Source: Talpa occidentalis (lineage: Eukaryota > Chordata > Mammalia > Eulipotyphla > Talpidae). Taken from it: a stretch of DNA of 64,000 nucleotides. The notes below the pieces were generated by a model, which had not been told where the DNA came from, did no database searches, and saw nothing but the letters and a program-made list of their open reading frames with translations. The position numbers and the translations under genes were made by a program. The stretch covers positions 35,463,359-35,527,358 of the forward strand of contig NW_023603184.1 of NCBI RefSeq assembly GCF_014898055.3, written 5' to 3'. Positions within the stretch are counted from its first letter, which is position 1. Every line of letters begins with the position of its first letter. Below, one piece after another: positions 23,051-33,719 of the stretch.

Positions 23051-23810
23051 CATGGCTTATTTCTCTTTTCAGTTTGGAGTCCCCGTGAAGCCCCTTGGTT
23101 TTGCTTAGTATCAAAGGGACGATTCAGTGAATATTGTAGGACTTGAAGGGATGGGAAAGAATCATTATGAGTATCTTTATATCTACAAGCACACAACTTA
23201 GACAAACTCCTATGAAGACACACATTGCCAAAAAACTACACAAAATTATTTTAAAAATTAAACAAGTAAATTATAAATATTTAGTTGCATACATATATAA
23301 TTACATACACACATATATGCACCCTTTCACACAAAAAGGGCCAGAATGAGACAATTTGTGAATTCCACTGAATAATTAAAAATAAATACCAGGCCTTCAA
23401 TAATTCTTCTCAGAAAATAGAAAATAAGGGGGAAAATTTCTACTCATTCCATGAGGGGGAAAAAATGCTTGTTAAGTCTCTGAAGTGCGTTTGTTCATCC
23501 GGAACTAGCTTCACTCGATTTAACTAATGAATGGGTAACACTAGCACACAATAACAGGGATATCAAATACACCTGAATAAAATGCATCTTCATTCCAAGC
23601 TCACACAATTGCATTGTACTTGACACATTAGTAACAATGAAGTTTTCCCCTTGTTATTTATGCATTCACTTATTCCTATAAATGCAGGAAGCACACTGCA
23701 GAGCAGAAGCACCTTAGTGTCACACCAGAAAGAGCACAGCAATACAGAAGGGGAGGGAAATCTGCCCACATGGTTCTCATGTCTAAGATGCTGGGGCCTC
23801 TTTTGAGATC
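23051..23810. other. Intronic or intergenic DNA without recognised features
   Basis: AT-rich sequence with a short CA/TA-rich patch near 23,290-23,320. Only short frames, none with a recognisable domain. If the TRIM fragment were intact this would be intron 3' of exon 4. I could not find the expected ~23-bp exon 5 here. Confidence 0.5.
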
Positions 23811-23814
23811 TTAC

Positions 23815-24384
23815 TGTAACAGGGTGGTCCCAGGAAAGGGGAGGTTCCAAGTTCCCTGCCCCACCCAAAGGAGGGTGGACCTAAAGAGAAAAGAATGAAG
23901 GAAGCAGGTTGGAGCCAGAAGGAGCCCTGGAGGAGGCACATGGAACAGAGAGACACGTGAGGAAACTGCACTTGCCTTTTGGTCATGGACTGGGTGACAC
24001 TGATGTGGGTGAGACCCATGGGGAGGTGACAGTGGCAGCTTTTACCTTGATTTTGGTTTTGTTCTTTTCCTTCCAGACTTGTCTGGTGGTTTGATCCTTT
24101 TCTGTGGGTCCCCACTGAAAGGTGCTTTGGACTTGTGCCAGGCTTTGGGGCCTTGCTCTGGGCCAATCCGGATTGGGGGGACTTCTACCCACCAGGGTAG
24201 GGCAACTGAGGGTGCTTGATTTGAAAACTATATTCTTTGCCTTTCCTGTATTGTTTCCTAATTGTATTAAAGTTCCTTCCCATTAAAGTCTCATATGTTT
24301 TGTGTTGATGCGGTGGATGGCAGAACCTATTTAGAGCAGGCAGGTTTGCGGGGTCAGGGCTGCCCCTCTCCCTGCCCTGTAACA
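23815..24384 (+). mobile_element. Solo LTR inserted on a TRIM splice donor
   Basis: A 570-bp LTR with ends TGTAACAGGG and CCCTGTAACA (imperfect inverted ends), flanked by the 4-bp direct repeat TTAC at 23,811-23,814 and 24,385-24,388. It carries ATTAAAG polyadenylation-like sites near 24,264 and 24,281. It is antisense to the TRIM exons and begins immediately beside exon 4: the right-hand TTAC is the reverse complement of the donor GTAA. Confidence 0.96.
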
Positions 24385-24388
24385 TTAC

Positions 24389-24619
24389 CTGCAGCATGTC
24401 TATGTCTGATGCTTCCAACTGATGCTCCAGATCTGAGATGAGATCTTCTATCAACTGGCTCTGCTGAACGAGCTCACTCGCATCCTCTGCCAGTTTATGC
24501 AGAATGACTTCTTCCTCCTTATTCAGTTTTTGCAGCTCCATCTGCTCCGCCGAGTCCAGAATACCTCTCAGTTCTGCAAACTCTGCCTGGACACTTTGTC
24601 TCTCACTTTGTTTTTGACT
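24389..24619 (-). pseudogene. TRIM5/6/22/34-type gene, exon 4 (coiled coil), copy 1
   Basis: A 231-bp open exon on the minus strand, 77 codons, from SQKQSERQ to the end of SDIDMLQ, bounded by an acceptor (…CCTAAG) and the donor GTAA. The length matches the conserved 231-bp coiled-coil exon of TRIM genes. Content includes LVQQSQLIEDLISDLEH, which corresponds to the conserved 'ELISDLE' stretch of the TRIM5/6/22/34 clade. The exon has no stop or frameshift, but the donor lost its +5 G (now GTAATG) through the LTR insertion. In its family the coiled coil drives antiparallel dimerisation. Part of a gene broken elsewhere, so called a pseudogene exon. Confidence 0.95.
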
Positions 24620-25235
24620 CTTAGGATGGAGAAAAGGGAGAGAAGTAGAACTCAACCTATCAGGCAGAGACTAGGAACCAGAACCAGCACCACTGTAAAT
24701 GGAAAGTTCTCACAGCAAAGTGAGACAGAGCAAGAGAACAATTCTTAAAGATGCTCTTCACCTATTTCTTCCCCTCTATTGTATTCCAAATAATTCCCTC
24801 AAGTCTGCAGCACTGAGTCCAACCCTGAGCCAAACAGAGCAACTGGGTATGTCTCCACGTTCACACAGCTGGACTACTCCTGACCACACCACTCACCCTC
24901 TGCCCAAGTGGCACACTGGCCCAGAACAGGAGCCATGGCGAACGGCTTCCCCCAGGAGAGTCAAAGACTCAAACACAAGATGGGAATGGAACAGGGACTG
25001 CACTGCCGTCCTGGCCAGTGTCCTCCACATGAACCTTCCCTCCAAAGACCCATCCATCTGTGCCAGGTTCACTTTTCAATCCTCTCCTCCATCAGGGAAA
25101 TGATGAAGAGAAGGATAATCAAATGACTGTGGGATTGTTAATGATCCGATAACAAAAAGGTAGGAAGTTCCTCATGTTATCACCAAAATTCCACCAGATT
25201 TCTGTCTAAATCCCTCAGAAAGAGCCTCCTCCTAC
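24620..25235 (-). other. Intron 3 of the TRIM fragment
   Basis: 616 bp between the 96-bp and 231-bp exons, with no transposon recognised. It starts with a good donor (GTAGGAGG, minus strand at 25,235) and ends with a pyrimidine-rich acceptor ('tttctccatcctaag'). Confidence 0.85.
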
Positions 25236-25331
25236 CTTCCAGGAAGTTCTCCTTTTTGTGACTTGAGCTTTCAAATGTCCAGCTTTCTGCAGCTTTTCCC
25301 TCATCTGCTTCAGGGCGCCCTGGAGCTTCTG
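25236..25331 (-). pseudogene. TRIM5/6/22/34-type gene, exon 3, copy 1
   Basis: A 96-bp exon on the minus strand, too short for a standard frame list: acceptor CTCACAG, then 32 codons from QKLQGALKQM to RRTSWK, then donor GTAGGA. The size equals the conserved 96-bp exon 3 of TRIM genes. The protein continues the B-box-to-coiled-coil helix and ends with the family-typical SWK before exon 4. It is open and in phase with both neighbours. Confidence 0.94.
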
Positions 25332-25937
25332 CTGTGAGAGGGGAATCAAGCCAGAGTCAAACAATGGGCTTTCTCCACATCTGAATACAGGTCATGGAGG
25401 AAGTAATCAGATGATCTCTAAACATAAGAGTCACAGAAACTGAAATATCAATGAGAACCTTCGACTTAGAAGAAAATCTGAAGTGTGAACGTATTCAGTC
25501 TCAGGCAGAAGTATGAGAGAAGTCACCATCCCTTCCCCAAGACAGGATGATTCTATTTGTCCTAGAGGAGAAATTTGATCCTACAGCATAGAAACAACAT
25601 CTCAATCTACCCAGTCCCTCAGTTTCACTTCATGTGCAAAGGGAATGATGGATTTTCATGGGCACTAGCCCCTCCTCCCCATTTAACACATGGTTCAAAA
25701 ACATCTACTTCTGACTATAAAGAGGTCTCTTGCAATCAGGCCTGAGGCACAGAAATGTCCTCAACCTTGAAAGGTAATCCAAGTGTTTCTCTTCCCCCAG
25801 TTTTTCCAAGCTGGAAAATTTCAATTTGTGTCCTCTTATTAGGTAGAACTAACGTAAATCAAAATTATTGTGAGTGTCATGAGGAAGTGTTATGTTAAAG
25901 AGATGAGCTAGATTTAGCAACATCTCTAGAAATAAAC

Positions 25938-26200
25938 TTTTTTTTAAGATTTTCTTTCTTTATTTATTTATGCACAGAAGAACTGGGGTGTAGGCCAGAG
26001 GTGAAGGGGGTGAGAGCATACACCAGAAACAGAGTGGGGAGAAGAACAGGAGAATCAGCTGAAACACATTGCTGAGGGGAGCAGTGGGCAAAACAGAATC
26101 AGCTGTGCCATGTGTGGGTCAGCTCCCCAGCCCATGATCAAACTCAGACCATTGTGATGATAGGGCTGAGCCTTAACTGCTACGCCCCAGGGAGGCCTCC
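25938..26200 (-). mobile_element. Old tRNA-derived SINE, reverse, in TRIM intron 2
   Basis: Starts with T-rich 'aagattttctttctttattt', contains 'gaactggggtgtaggccagag' in pieces and 'cattgctgaggggagcagtg', and ends 'cagggaggcct'. Diverged older subtype. Confidence 0.88.
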
Positions 26201-26378
26201 AGAAAAAAACTTTCCACAGTAAAAACCTATCTCAAGGCAAGGCAAATATCTAAAGGCAAGGTTGTATCATATGAAATTGTCCCCTCCTGGTCCCAGAGAC
26301 CTCCTCCTCCCTGCTTGACACCCCAGGCTCCTAACCCCTCCTTAACATCCTTAACCCATCATTATAAATACTAGATCT

Positions 26379-26622
26379 GGGCCTCCCTCGTGGCACAGGG
26401 GCTAAAGTCTCAGTGCTATCAAGTCATCCTCAGCCACAGTGGCATGAGTTCAATCCCTGCCAGGGAGGTGACCCACATGGCACAGCAGACCTCTCCTCTC
26501 TCTCACTCAGTCCACCTGTTCTGTTCCCCATTCTGTCTCTGGTGAATCCTCTCAACCCCCACACCTCTGGCCTGTACCCCAGCTCTTGTATGCAAAAATA
26601 AATATTTAAAAATTAATAATAA
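26379..26622 (+). mobile_element. Old tRNA-derived SINE, forward, in TRIM intron 2
   Basis: Starts 'gggcctccctcgtggcac' and ends 'ctcttgtatgcaaaaataaat'. The middle ('cctctcctctctctcactcag') has lost the 'cccctcagcagtgta' segment. Confidence 0.88.
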
Positions 26623-26906
26623 ACACCGGATCTATCCCATTTTATTTCAGTATTTACAGTCATGTAAATTCTCCATTTGTACATTATTAAATGTGGTCTT
26701 TTTCTCCTTCTAATCTGTCTGATGTTGATCTCGTTGCTCATCTAGCCCTACAACGGAGGAGTGGGGGAATCTTACCATGTATCAACACCATAGGAAGAAA
26801 AGACATCACAGACCTCTGAGCTGTGGGGTGTGGTGAGAAGGCAACCAAGAGGAGACCTCCCATCAAATACATACTCTGCTGTTTTAACTGCATCCTGCTC
26901 TCCTAC

Positions 26907-27329
26907 CTGGTACTCCTGGACAACCTCCTCAATGAGGAAGGTCTGGTGACCACGGTGCTCCTGAGTCCGCTCACAAAGCCAGCAAATGACTTGCCAATCC
27001 TGCTTACAGAAGAGCATGAGTTTCTCTCCATGGCGCTCACAGAGCTCTTTCTTCTGCTCCCCCTCTGGGCTCATCTTGACTCCTCTGAGCTGCTCTGCTA
27101 TGTTGGCCAGGTGCCGATTAGGCCGCAGGTGTCCAGGCTCATAACTGATTCTGCACACAGGGCAGCTGCACTTATCTTCCTGGGTTGACACGGACTCCTT
27201 GTTGTTTTGCAGTGATGCAGGCTCGGCAGAAGCTGTGGCCACAGTCTAGGCTTAGGGCTCTTTCAAGAGGTCCAGGCAGATGGGGCAGGTCACCTCCTCC
27301 TGGATGTTCACTAAGATGTTTGATGCCAT
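26907..27329 (-). pseudogene. TRIM5/6/22/34-type gene, exon 2 (RING and B-box 2), copy 1, frameshifted
   Basis: The start ATG is at 27,329-27,327 in a good context (G at -3 and +4), followed by [20 protein letters not shown], the RING first Cys pair. After LLKEP one base is missing, and frame 1 runs into TAA and TAG. The correct residues ([16 protein letters not shown]) continue in another frame. One extra A near 27,212 then restores frame 1 for NNKESVS. The rest is intact: RING CPVC, a B-box 2 with [12 protein letters not shown] and VICWLCE, and EEVVQEYQ at the donor GTAGGA. In the family the RING is the E3 ubiquitin ligase and the B-box drives higher-order assembly. Here the RING cannot be translated. 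An intron or promoter upstream is not resolved. Confidence 0.94.
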
Positions 27330-27473
27330 AGCTGTTGCCCCTGCTGCTCACTATCCTGGCTTGAGTCTCTTCCTCACAGATCCCTGTATATTTGAGAAGG
27401 TTGTATTGGAACAAATGAGAAAGCCAGGAAACAAGATAGGTGAAGGTAAAATATTTAAGAAAAAAAAGGGGAG

Positions 27474-27735
27474 GGTCTCCATTGTGATGCAAGGGGTTAA
27501 GCACAGCACTATGAAGCTACCAGCAGCACTGCAGCAGAGTTTCATCTCTGGTCTAGGCAGCTACCCACATAGTGCAGACCTCTCCTGTCTCACCCACTGC
27601 TCCCCCTCAGCAGTGTATTTCATGAGATCCTCCTGTTCTTCTCCCCAGTCTGTCTTGGTGAATCCTCTCACCCCTCTCCTCTGGCCTGTACCCCAGAATT
27701 CTTGTATGCATATATAAATAAATCTTTAATTAAAA
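27474..27735 (+). mobile_element. Old tRNA-derived SINE, forward, upstream of TRIM exon 2
   Basis: Starts 'gggtctccattgtgatgcaag' and has 'cctctcctgtctcacccac' and 'ccagaattcttgtatgcat'. The tail ends AAATCTTTAATT. Confidence 0.85.
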
Positions 27736-28139
27736 AAAAGGGGGGGAGGAATCAAGGAAGTGCAGTTCCTGGACTCATGCAACTTGATCCTCATCTCCAT
27801 GAGGAAGGAATTATCTGAAGACCAGAGTTAGGCAGAAAAGGAAGACATGTATTATCTAGTTGAATCAGTCATCTGTGGAGTCCAGGAGCCAGCCACCCTT
27901 GGCTGAATATCTGGTTTTATGGAATGTGCAGATGGCATTGCTTTATGGTGTGGTGTCATTATTAAAGTTAAAAACTAGGCCTCACTCCTTGTTCAACAGG
28001 CAAATTGGGAGGCTTTACTGGATAAAGTTGTGGGTGGGGCGGCCACAGGAACTGGGCTGTTAAGCTGAGGATCCAGATGAAGAGTCAGGACACACCCAAG
28101 AGGAGTCCCCAACCAATCAGTGGTGCTTGCAGTAGAAAC

Positions 28140-28276
28140 AGCCTCAGGCCCTCTCATCTGGCCACTGCTCCTCTCACTTGTGTATTTCAATAAATTCTCC
28201 TTTTCTGTTCTCTAGTCTGTCTCTGGTGAAGTCTTTCATCCCCCCAACTCTGGCTTACACCCCAACTCTTCTCTGA
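28140..28276 (+). mobile_element. Old SINE, 3' half
   Basis: 'ggccactgctcctctcac', 'tctctggtgaagtctttc' and 'ctggcttacaccccaac' match the 3' half of the SINE. The 5' half is lost or unrecognisable. The preceding stretch 27,740-28,140 shows nothing recognisable. Confidence 0.65.
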
Positions 28277-28520
28277 AGCATGTGGATCAGCTTATATAAG
28301 TCCCTGTTTCAGGCACGGTTTAGAAAGCCGGCTCAAGGCTGGGCCGGTGACCCTGACTAACTGCCTACTGGCCCAACTTACTTCCTCCTTCATTTGGTGA
28401 TGGGTAAAAATACAGTTTGCATAATAATGTCATTACAGGGCCCCTGGAACCTGGTCCTTGTTTGTTACCTTCCTGTTGCTGAAAACCTCAACAGCTGGGA
28501 TGCACTTTCCCTTGTCATAG

Positions 28521-28866
28521 TGTAACAGGGTGGTCACCAGGAAAGGGGAGGTTCCAGGTTCCCCCCACCTCCCAAGGGAGGGTGGAGCTGAGCAGGGAGA
28601 GGAAAAGTTGCAGAAGAGACTGAGGAAGGAAGCAGGATGGAGCCTGGAGACCTGGAGGAGGCCCATGGAGCCTAGAGACACGTGAAGAAACTGTGCTTGT
28701 CTTTTGGTCGTGGACTGGGTGACACAGATGTGGGTTAGACCCTTCAGGAGGGGACCATGGTGGATTTTGTCTTGATTTTGGTTTTGCTCTTTTACCTCCA
28801 GACTTGTCTGGTTGTTTCCAATCCTTTTCTGTGGGTCCCCACTGGAAGATGCTTTGGATGGACTTT
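28521..28866 (+). mobile_element. Truncated solo LTR, TGTAACAGGG family
   Basis: Begins TGTAACAGGG, follows the family for about 345 bp to 'ggaagatgctttgga', then stops where a reverse SINE begins. The rest of the LTR is missing on the other side of the SINE. Confidence 0.88.
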
Positions 28867-28870
28867 TTAG

Positions 28871-29175
28871 ATTTTTTTTAAAGAGGTATGTATTTTTATT
28901 TATTTATTTGTTTATTTATTTGTTTTTTGTTTATACATGCACTGGGTACAATCAGAAGCGCGGGAGGGTGAGAAAATTCACCAGAGCCAGAGCGTGGAGC
29001 AGAGCAGGCAGAAGGACCAAAGTACACTGCTGAGGGTAGCAGTGGGTGCGGCAGGAGAGGTCTGCACACCATGTGGGACCCTCGCCCAGCAGCTGGGAAT
29101 CAAACCGGAACTGCAGAGGCTGCGCTGGCAGCTTCGCAGCCCAGCGCTCAACTGCTGCACCACTAGGAGAGGCCC
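28871..29175 (-). mobile_element. Extended-tail SINE, reverse
   Basis: T-rich left end with 'aaagaggtatgtatttt', the extended-tail tag in diverged form; consensus body; right end 'gagaggccc'. Sits at the break of the LTR above. Confidence 0.9.
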
Positions 29176-29239
29176 AGAATTCTACTTTCTAAAGGGATCT
29201 AGTCATCCACAGGATGGAGGACAAGCATAGAAAAAAGTG

Positions 29240-29945
29240 GAAAGGAAACCCACAAGATCAGAAACCTGGCTCAAAAAGCCAAGAGCTGGAGGTGGGGTAG
29301 AAGGGATTTACCCAGCCATTAACCCAGCTATGGGAGCTAAGATCCTTAGGAGCCAATGCCTAGATCACAAAGCACCAGACCCAAGCAGGTATCAGATGCT
29401 GTAGGGGTTAGCAGAGCAGACCTAAAGGTAAACATATGGAGATTAGAGCCATTGTAGAAATCTGTCCACTTTCAAATTCTACATAGTTTATTCCAAGTCA
29501 ACAGCAAACAAACCACTCCAGGAAGGAGTGACCCTCCCAGAGAGAAGACTCTATCAGGGCAGTCTCTGCACTGGCTGGGGCAGCACTCCCTGTGCCCACC
29601 TGTGACTATGCAGGTGCTCCTTTTCACCTACTCTCTCCCTCTGCAGGGCAGCAGCTTCCTGCCTGCCCATGACCTGTACCTTCCAGGACTTCCCCTCACT
29701 GACCTCCTCAGCAGAGGCAGCTCTCCTCAAGGCTGCCTGTCTGCAACCATGCAGGTCTCTGTCTTAGCAAACTTGTCCATTTGGGGGCAGCACCTTCTTC
29801 CTGCATGTGTCTATGTAAGTTTCCTTTATTCTTCTCTCCCTTTTATAATAAACCTGCTCTTTAAATATAACTAACATCATGTCTCATGAGAAACTGGCCC
29901 GGGAAACTCGCCGCCAGCCTCTGAAAGGGGAGCTCTGGTGACACC
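29240..29945 (+). mobile_element. Endogenous retroviral LTR, forward (family 2)
   Basis: The sequence matches, in reverse complement, 35,225-35,860. Shared landmarks are 'ggaggtggggtagaa', 'cccaagcaggtatcag', 'ctgcagggcagcagcttcctg' in pieces, and 'cttttataataaacctgc' (polyadenylation signal AATAAA at about 29,848). A U5-like part follows to about 29,945. Boundaries are approximate. Confidence 0.82.
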
Positions 29946-30109
29946 TTCCCCAGTGTGAACCCAAGAGCCCCGCCCTCCAAACCACAACTGCAAAAAACCA
30001 CATCATGTACACACAAAGGCAAAGCAAACCTCAATGGAATATCACTTTAATAGAATTAGTGTGCAGAGGGTGAGAAAAGAAAGGATATTTCTAAACAAAA
30101 TTGTCCATC

Positions 30110-30295
30110 CACTAATGGGTAAATGTCCAAACAAGGTTGACTTAAAGTGGGGCCACTGAGGCCCAAAACCGTGCCACCATCTAAAGCACCTTCAGGCAGG
30201 GAACCACAGAAAAACTGTTCTGAAGCAGGTCCCAGAAGGCAGTGGGGAGGGGGTGATGCAGTGAAAAGGAACTGGTCTCTTTTCCTGCCCCATCA
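30110..30295 (-). mobile_element. Fragment of TGTAACAGGG-family LTR, reverse
   Basis: 'ggggccactgaggccc', 'ctaaagcaccttcaggc' and 'ggaaccacagaaaa' are the reverse complement of the R-proximal part of the LTR family, most like the diverged copy at 55,680. Confidence 0.65.
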
Positions 30296-30344
30296 GGTAA
30301 GTATTCTTATCCTTTGCATTTAACAAGTTTGTCTTCTTGCAGTC

Positions 30345-30660
30345 TCAGCAAAAGGAATGACATTCCAAGAAGATAATAAGTGAAACAGCAGGTGTCAGCA
30401 AAGCAAGCTGGCACCCACAGGTAGGCCTACATCAAAAGGACATGCTGACCCTTCCTGCCTCCCCTTTGCAGACCCTGGCCCAACTCCCCTTTGTTTTACT
30501 AATTTTTATAAATACCCTGCCCTGCCAAAGGCAGAAAAGTGGTCTTTCAGACAGAATCTGCTGCCCTCCTCACTTTGTCCACAAATTAAACTACTTTCCA
30601 TTTCCTCAAACTGTTTCCTCTTATTAGCTGAGGGAAACAGGCCACTTTCAATATCAATGG
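30345..30660 (+). mobile_element. LTR-like fragment upstream of pol remnants
   Basis: Contains a TATA-like 'tttataaatacc', then about 70 bp downstream ATTAAA and a 'cctcttatt' stretch, an arrangement expected of U3-R-U5. Possibly the 5' LTR or part of the retrovirus whose genes follow. Tentative: no second copy was found in the window. Confidence 0.4.
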
Positions 30661-30889
30661 GCACCCTTCCTCTGTGCAATAATAGCTGCAGCTTGCACAG
30701 AAAGAAGTACAGGGGCTTCCCTAATCTAATTGCCCTTCCTCTGGGCCTTGGCATCTTGTTATACTCCCTTTTCTGACATATGTATACATTAACATTATCA
30801 TGTAAATATTTTGTAAGATAAAAGTTGCAAAGAAATTCCTCCTACTTACTCCTGTTCTCTCAGCTGAGCTTTCTTTCTGGATGAGCAAT

Positions 30890-31520
30890 ACTAATAGAGG
30901 ACAAGAATAGAAAATTGGGAAGGAGGCATCTTATGTTACCACAGGTAGTAACAAGGCTGATGCAGCGGCAAAGGCTCTCCCAACTGACTCTGGCTGCAGA
31001 CCCTGCCCCTATGCTCTTTTTAACAGGCGGAGTTGGTCATTCCACAAGTCCACAATACCCTCCACGTCGGGCCATGCCCACTTACCCAATTCCTGACTCT
31101 GTTCTTCTTTCACCCTTCTCGAGTGCAAAAGTCTGGCAGATATGTTCCCATTGTCAAACCTGTGTTCGCATGTCACCTCAAGGGCGAGTTCGCCCACCTT
31201 CTTTTCAGCTCACCCACTGCGTGGACACCTACCCAGACAGGATTGACCTCTCCCTACTTAGGCAACTGCTCTGGGAACAGGCAGATAGGTAATTACCCAG
31301 TCCTGCCTGGGATCTCGACCTCCAGACGACCTTCCCCACCACTGCACCCGGGAGACCAAGTCCTGCTCAAATCACTTCAACCAAAGCCACTGTAGCCTCA
31401 GTGGACTGGTCCGCACAAAGTTATTCTCACCACACCCACAGCGGTAACACTTCTGGGGACCCCTCCTGGCACCATCTTTCACGGGTCAAACGTGCCCCCG
31501 AAGACAAACAGTATGTATCG
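30890..31520 (+). pseudogene. Endogenous retrovirus pol remnant (RNase H end and integrase)
   Basis: Short plus-strand frames carry the end of an RNase H-like region (A-D-A-A-A-K near 30,955), a zinc-finger-like integrase stretch with a CxxC pair near 31,150, and an integrase C-terminal segment with a PGD and VLLK core near 31,347-31,370, followed by a conserved W-H-H-L. The frames change several times, so no protein can be made. It is class I (gammaretrovirus-like) by motif character. Integrase inserts viral DNA into the host genome in the living virus; this copy is dead. Confidence 0.82.
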
Positions 31521-31559
31521 TAACCTGGGTCTTACTAGGATGCTCATTTCTTGTCAAAA

Positions 31560-31990
31560 TCTCCCCTAGCCCAGAGTCCTATGTATGGAAATGATTCTTT
31601 GGGGACTAATACCCCCTCTTGTTTCCTCTGCACGTCCTTCAGAGGCCTCTACTGGCGGCAGTTCCAATGAATCTCAATACCACAGCGACCAAGATAACAG
31701 ACACTGCTTGCCAGACTCCCCAATGCTCAGTCCCCCTGTGGGACTCCAATCACAGTTACCCCTGCTATCAAACTGATGCCCTTGTCGGCTTCACTCCTGT
31801 ACTTCTAACATTTTGGTTACTCCTGTGCTCCAAACAAGGGGATCCTTTTTCTGGGCAATGGCGCTCTCTCTCAGTGTATCAATTCTTCTACCCCAGGTCC
31901 TTGTGTCCAAGTGTTGGTAGTCCCACAACTCACCATATAGGGACAATCCAAACTGGGGTGTTTGCTCTCACCACACCAAACTAAATGAAG
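31560..31990 (+). pseudogene. Endogenous retrovirus env remnant (surface subunit, N-terminal part)
   Basis: Immediately 3' of the pol remnant, as env is in simple retroviruses. A 121-codon plus-strand frame (31,619-31,984) contains several Cys and a C-T-x-C-like patch and ends in a stop. A second frame (31,585-31,776) overlaps it. Assignment rests mainly on position. The middle of env is missing and a SINE follows. Confidence 0.6.
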
Positions 31991-32037
31991 AGCTTTCCTC
32001 ATGATTATGGTGGGCATTAGCCAAACATCATCTCTTT

Positions 32038-32313
32038 TCTTTTTTTTTTTTTTAAAGATTTATTTATTTATTTATACAAGCACTGGGTATAGTCAGAAGC
32101 TCGGGAGGGTGAGAGAATTCACCAGAGCCCGAGCGGGGTACAGAAAAGGCAGACTGATGAAATACACTGCTGAGGGGAGCAGCAGGCACGGCAGGAGAGG
32201 TCTGTCACGCCATGTGTGACCCTCGCCCGTCGCCACGGATCGAACCTGCCCTGCAGAGGCTGCGGGCAGCTTCCCAGCCTAGCGCTGAACTGCCTTGCCA
32301 CCAGGGGAGGCCC
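32038..32313 (-). mobile_element. tRNA-derived SINE, reverse, in ERV debris
   Basis: Reverse copy between imperfect flanks ATCATCTCTT (32,024 region and about 32,317). The body carries several small changes. Confidence 0.92.
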
Positions 32314-32972
32314 TAAAATCATCTCTTAAAGCTGTAGGTGTGGCAGGTGGGGCCCTGGGACACAGCCTTATTTCTGCCCAGGATATTTATGAATGAATAG
32401 ATGCTCCTTAGAAAAAACCTCTGTGCCTTTAGCATCCTTATAAAGACAGCTCACCTCACTGGCTCAGATTCCTGGTCCCCAGGAAAGGGAGAAGTTCCAG
32501 GTTTCCTGCCCCACCAAAATGGAGGGTGGAGCAGACCAGGGAGAGAAGAAGCTGCAGAGGAGACTAAGAAAGGGAGGAAGCAGGATGGAGAGCCATCAGG
32601 AGCCCTGGAGGAGGCGCATGGAGCCGAGAGACCCATGAAGAAACTGCGCTTGCCTTTTGGTCGTGGACTGGGTGACACAGATGTGGGTGAGAGACCCATG
32701 GAAAAGTGACAATGGCGGTTTTTATCTTGATTTTGCTCTTTTCCTTCTGGGCTTGTCTGGTTGTTTCTGACCCTTTTCTGTGGGTCCCCACTGGAAGGTG
32801 CTTTAGACTTGTGCCAGGCTTTGGGCCTTGCTCTGGGCCAATCCCATTTGGATGGAGCTTTACCCACGAGGGGACGGGTAACTTTGGGTGCTTGATTTAG
32901 AAACTAGATTCTTTGCCTTTTCTGTATTGTTTCCTAATTGTATTAAAGTTCCTTCCCATAAAGTCTTATTTG

Positions 32973-33299
32973 GGGGCCCCCCGGTGGCGCAGCGGTTGAG
33001 CGCTGGGTTGTGAAGCTGCCCGCGGCCTATGCTGCGCCGGTTCAATCCCCGGCTGCTCCCCGGCTACCAGAGGAGGGTCCCACATGGCGCACAGACCTCT
33101 CCTGCCGCCCGCTGCTCCCCTCAGCAGTGTGCTTCGCTCCTTCTGCCTGCCCTGCTCCCGCTCTGGCTCTGGTGAATTCTCTCACCCTCCCGCGCTTCTG
33201 ACTGTACCCAGCGCATGTATAAACGAAAAACAAAAACAAACAAACAAATAAATACATAAACATGCCTCTATTAAAAAAAATAAATAAATATAAATAAAT
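32973..33299 (+). mobile_element. Extended-tail SINE nested in LTR
   Basis: Starts 'gggggccccccggtggcgc' and carries the ACATGCCTCTATTAAAA tag. Flanked by TAAAGTCTTATTT (left) and TAAAGTCTCATTT (right), one mismatch. Confidence 0.94.
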
Positions 33300-33363
33300 A
33301 AAGTCTCATTTGTTTTGTGTTGATGAGGCAGATGGCAGAACCCATTTAAAACAGGCAGGTTTT

Positions 33364-33666
33364 GGGCCTCCCCAATGGCACGGCGGTGAGGGCTGGGTTG
33401 CGAAGCTGCCCGCAGCCTCTCTGGCACCAGTTCGATCCCCGGCTGCTCCCCGGCCGCTGGAGGAGGGTCCCACATGGCGCACAGACCTCTCCTGCCGCCC
33501 ACTGCTCCCCTAAGCAGTGTGCTTCGGTCCTTCTGCCTGCTCTGCTCCCGGCTCTGGCTCTGGTGAATTCTCTCACCCTCCTGCGCTCTGACTGTACCCA
33601 GTGCTTGTATAAACAAACAAACAAACAAACAAACAAATAAATAAATCTTTAAAAAAAAAAAAAAAA
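33364..33666 (+). mobile_element. SINE nested in LTR
   Basis: Flanked by AAACAGGCAGGTTTTG (left, about 33,349) and the same sequence at right (about 33,666). The 5' part has small deletions; the tail has (CAAA)n then AAATCTTT. Confidence 0.94.
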
Positions 33667-33719
33667 AACAGGCAGGTTTTGTGGGGTCTGGGCTGCCCCT
33701 CTCCCTGCCCTGTAACAAG

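Larger units (their letters stand above)
25332..26906 (-). other. Intron 2 of the TRIM fragment
   Basis: About 1.57 kb between exons 2 and 3. It holds a reverse old SINE (25,938-26,200) and a forward old SINE (26,379-26,620). Nothing else is recognised. Confidence 0.85.
32472..33718 (+). mobile_element. TGTAACAGGG-family LTR split by two SINEs
   Basis: LTR sequence runs 32,472-32,972, resumes at about 33,300-33,363, and ends 33,667-33,718 with CCCTGTAACA. The first ~8 bases of the LTR are missing. The two interruptions are forward SINEs at 32,973 and 33,364. Confidence 0.9.

Noticed and set aside
24185..24655. Taking the full 156-codon minus-strand frame as one protein
   Set aside because: Its C-terminal half is LTR sequence and its first residues are intron; only the 77 codons between splice sites are exon.
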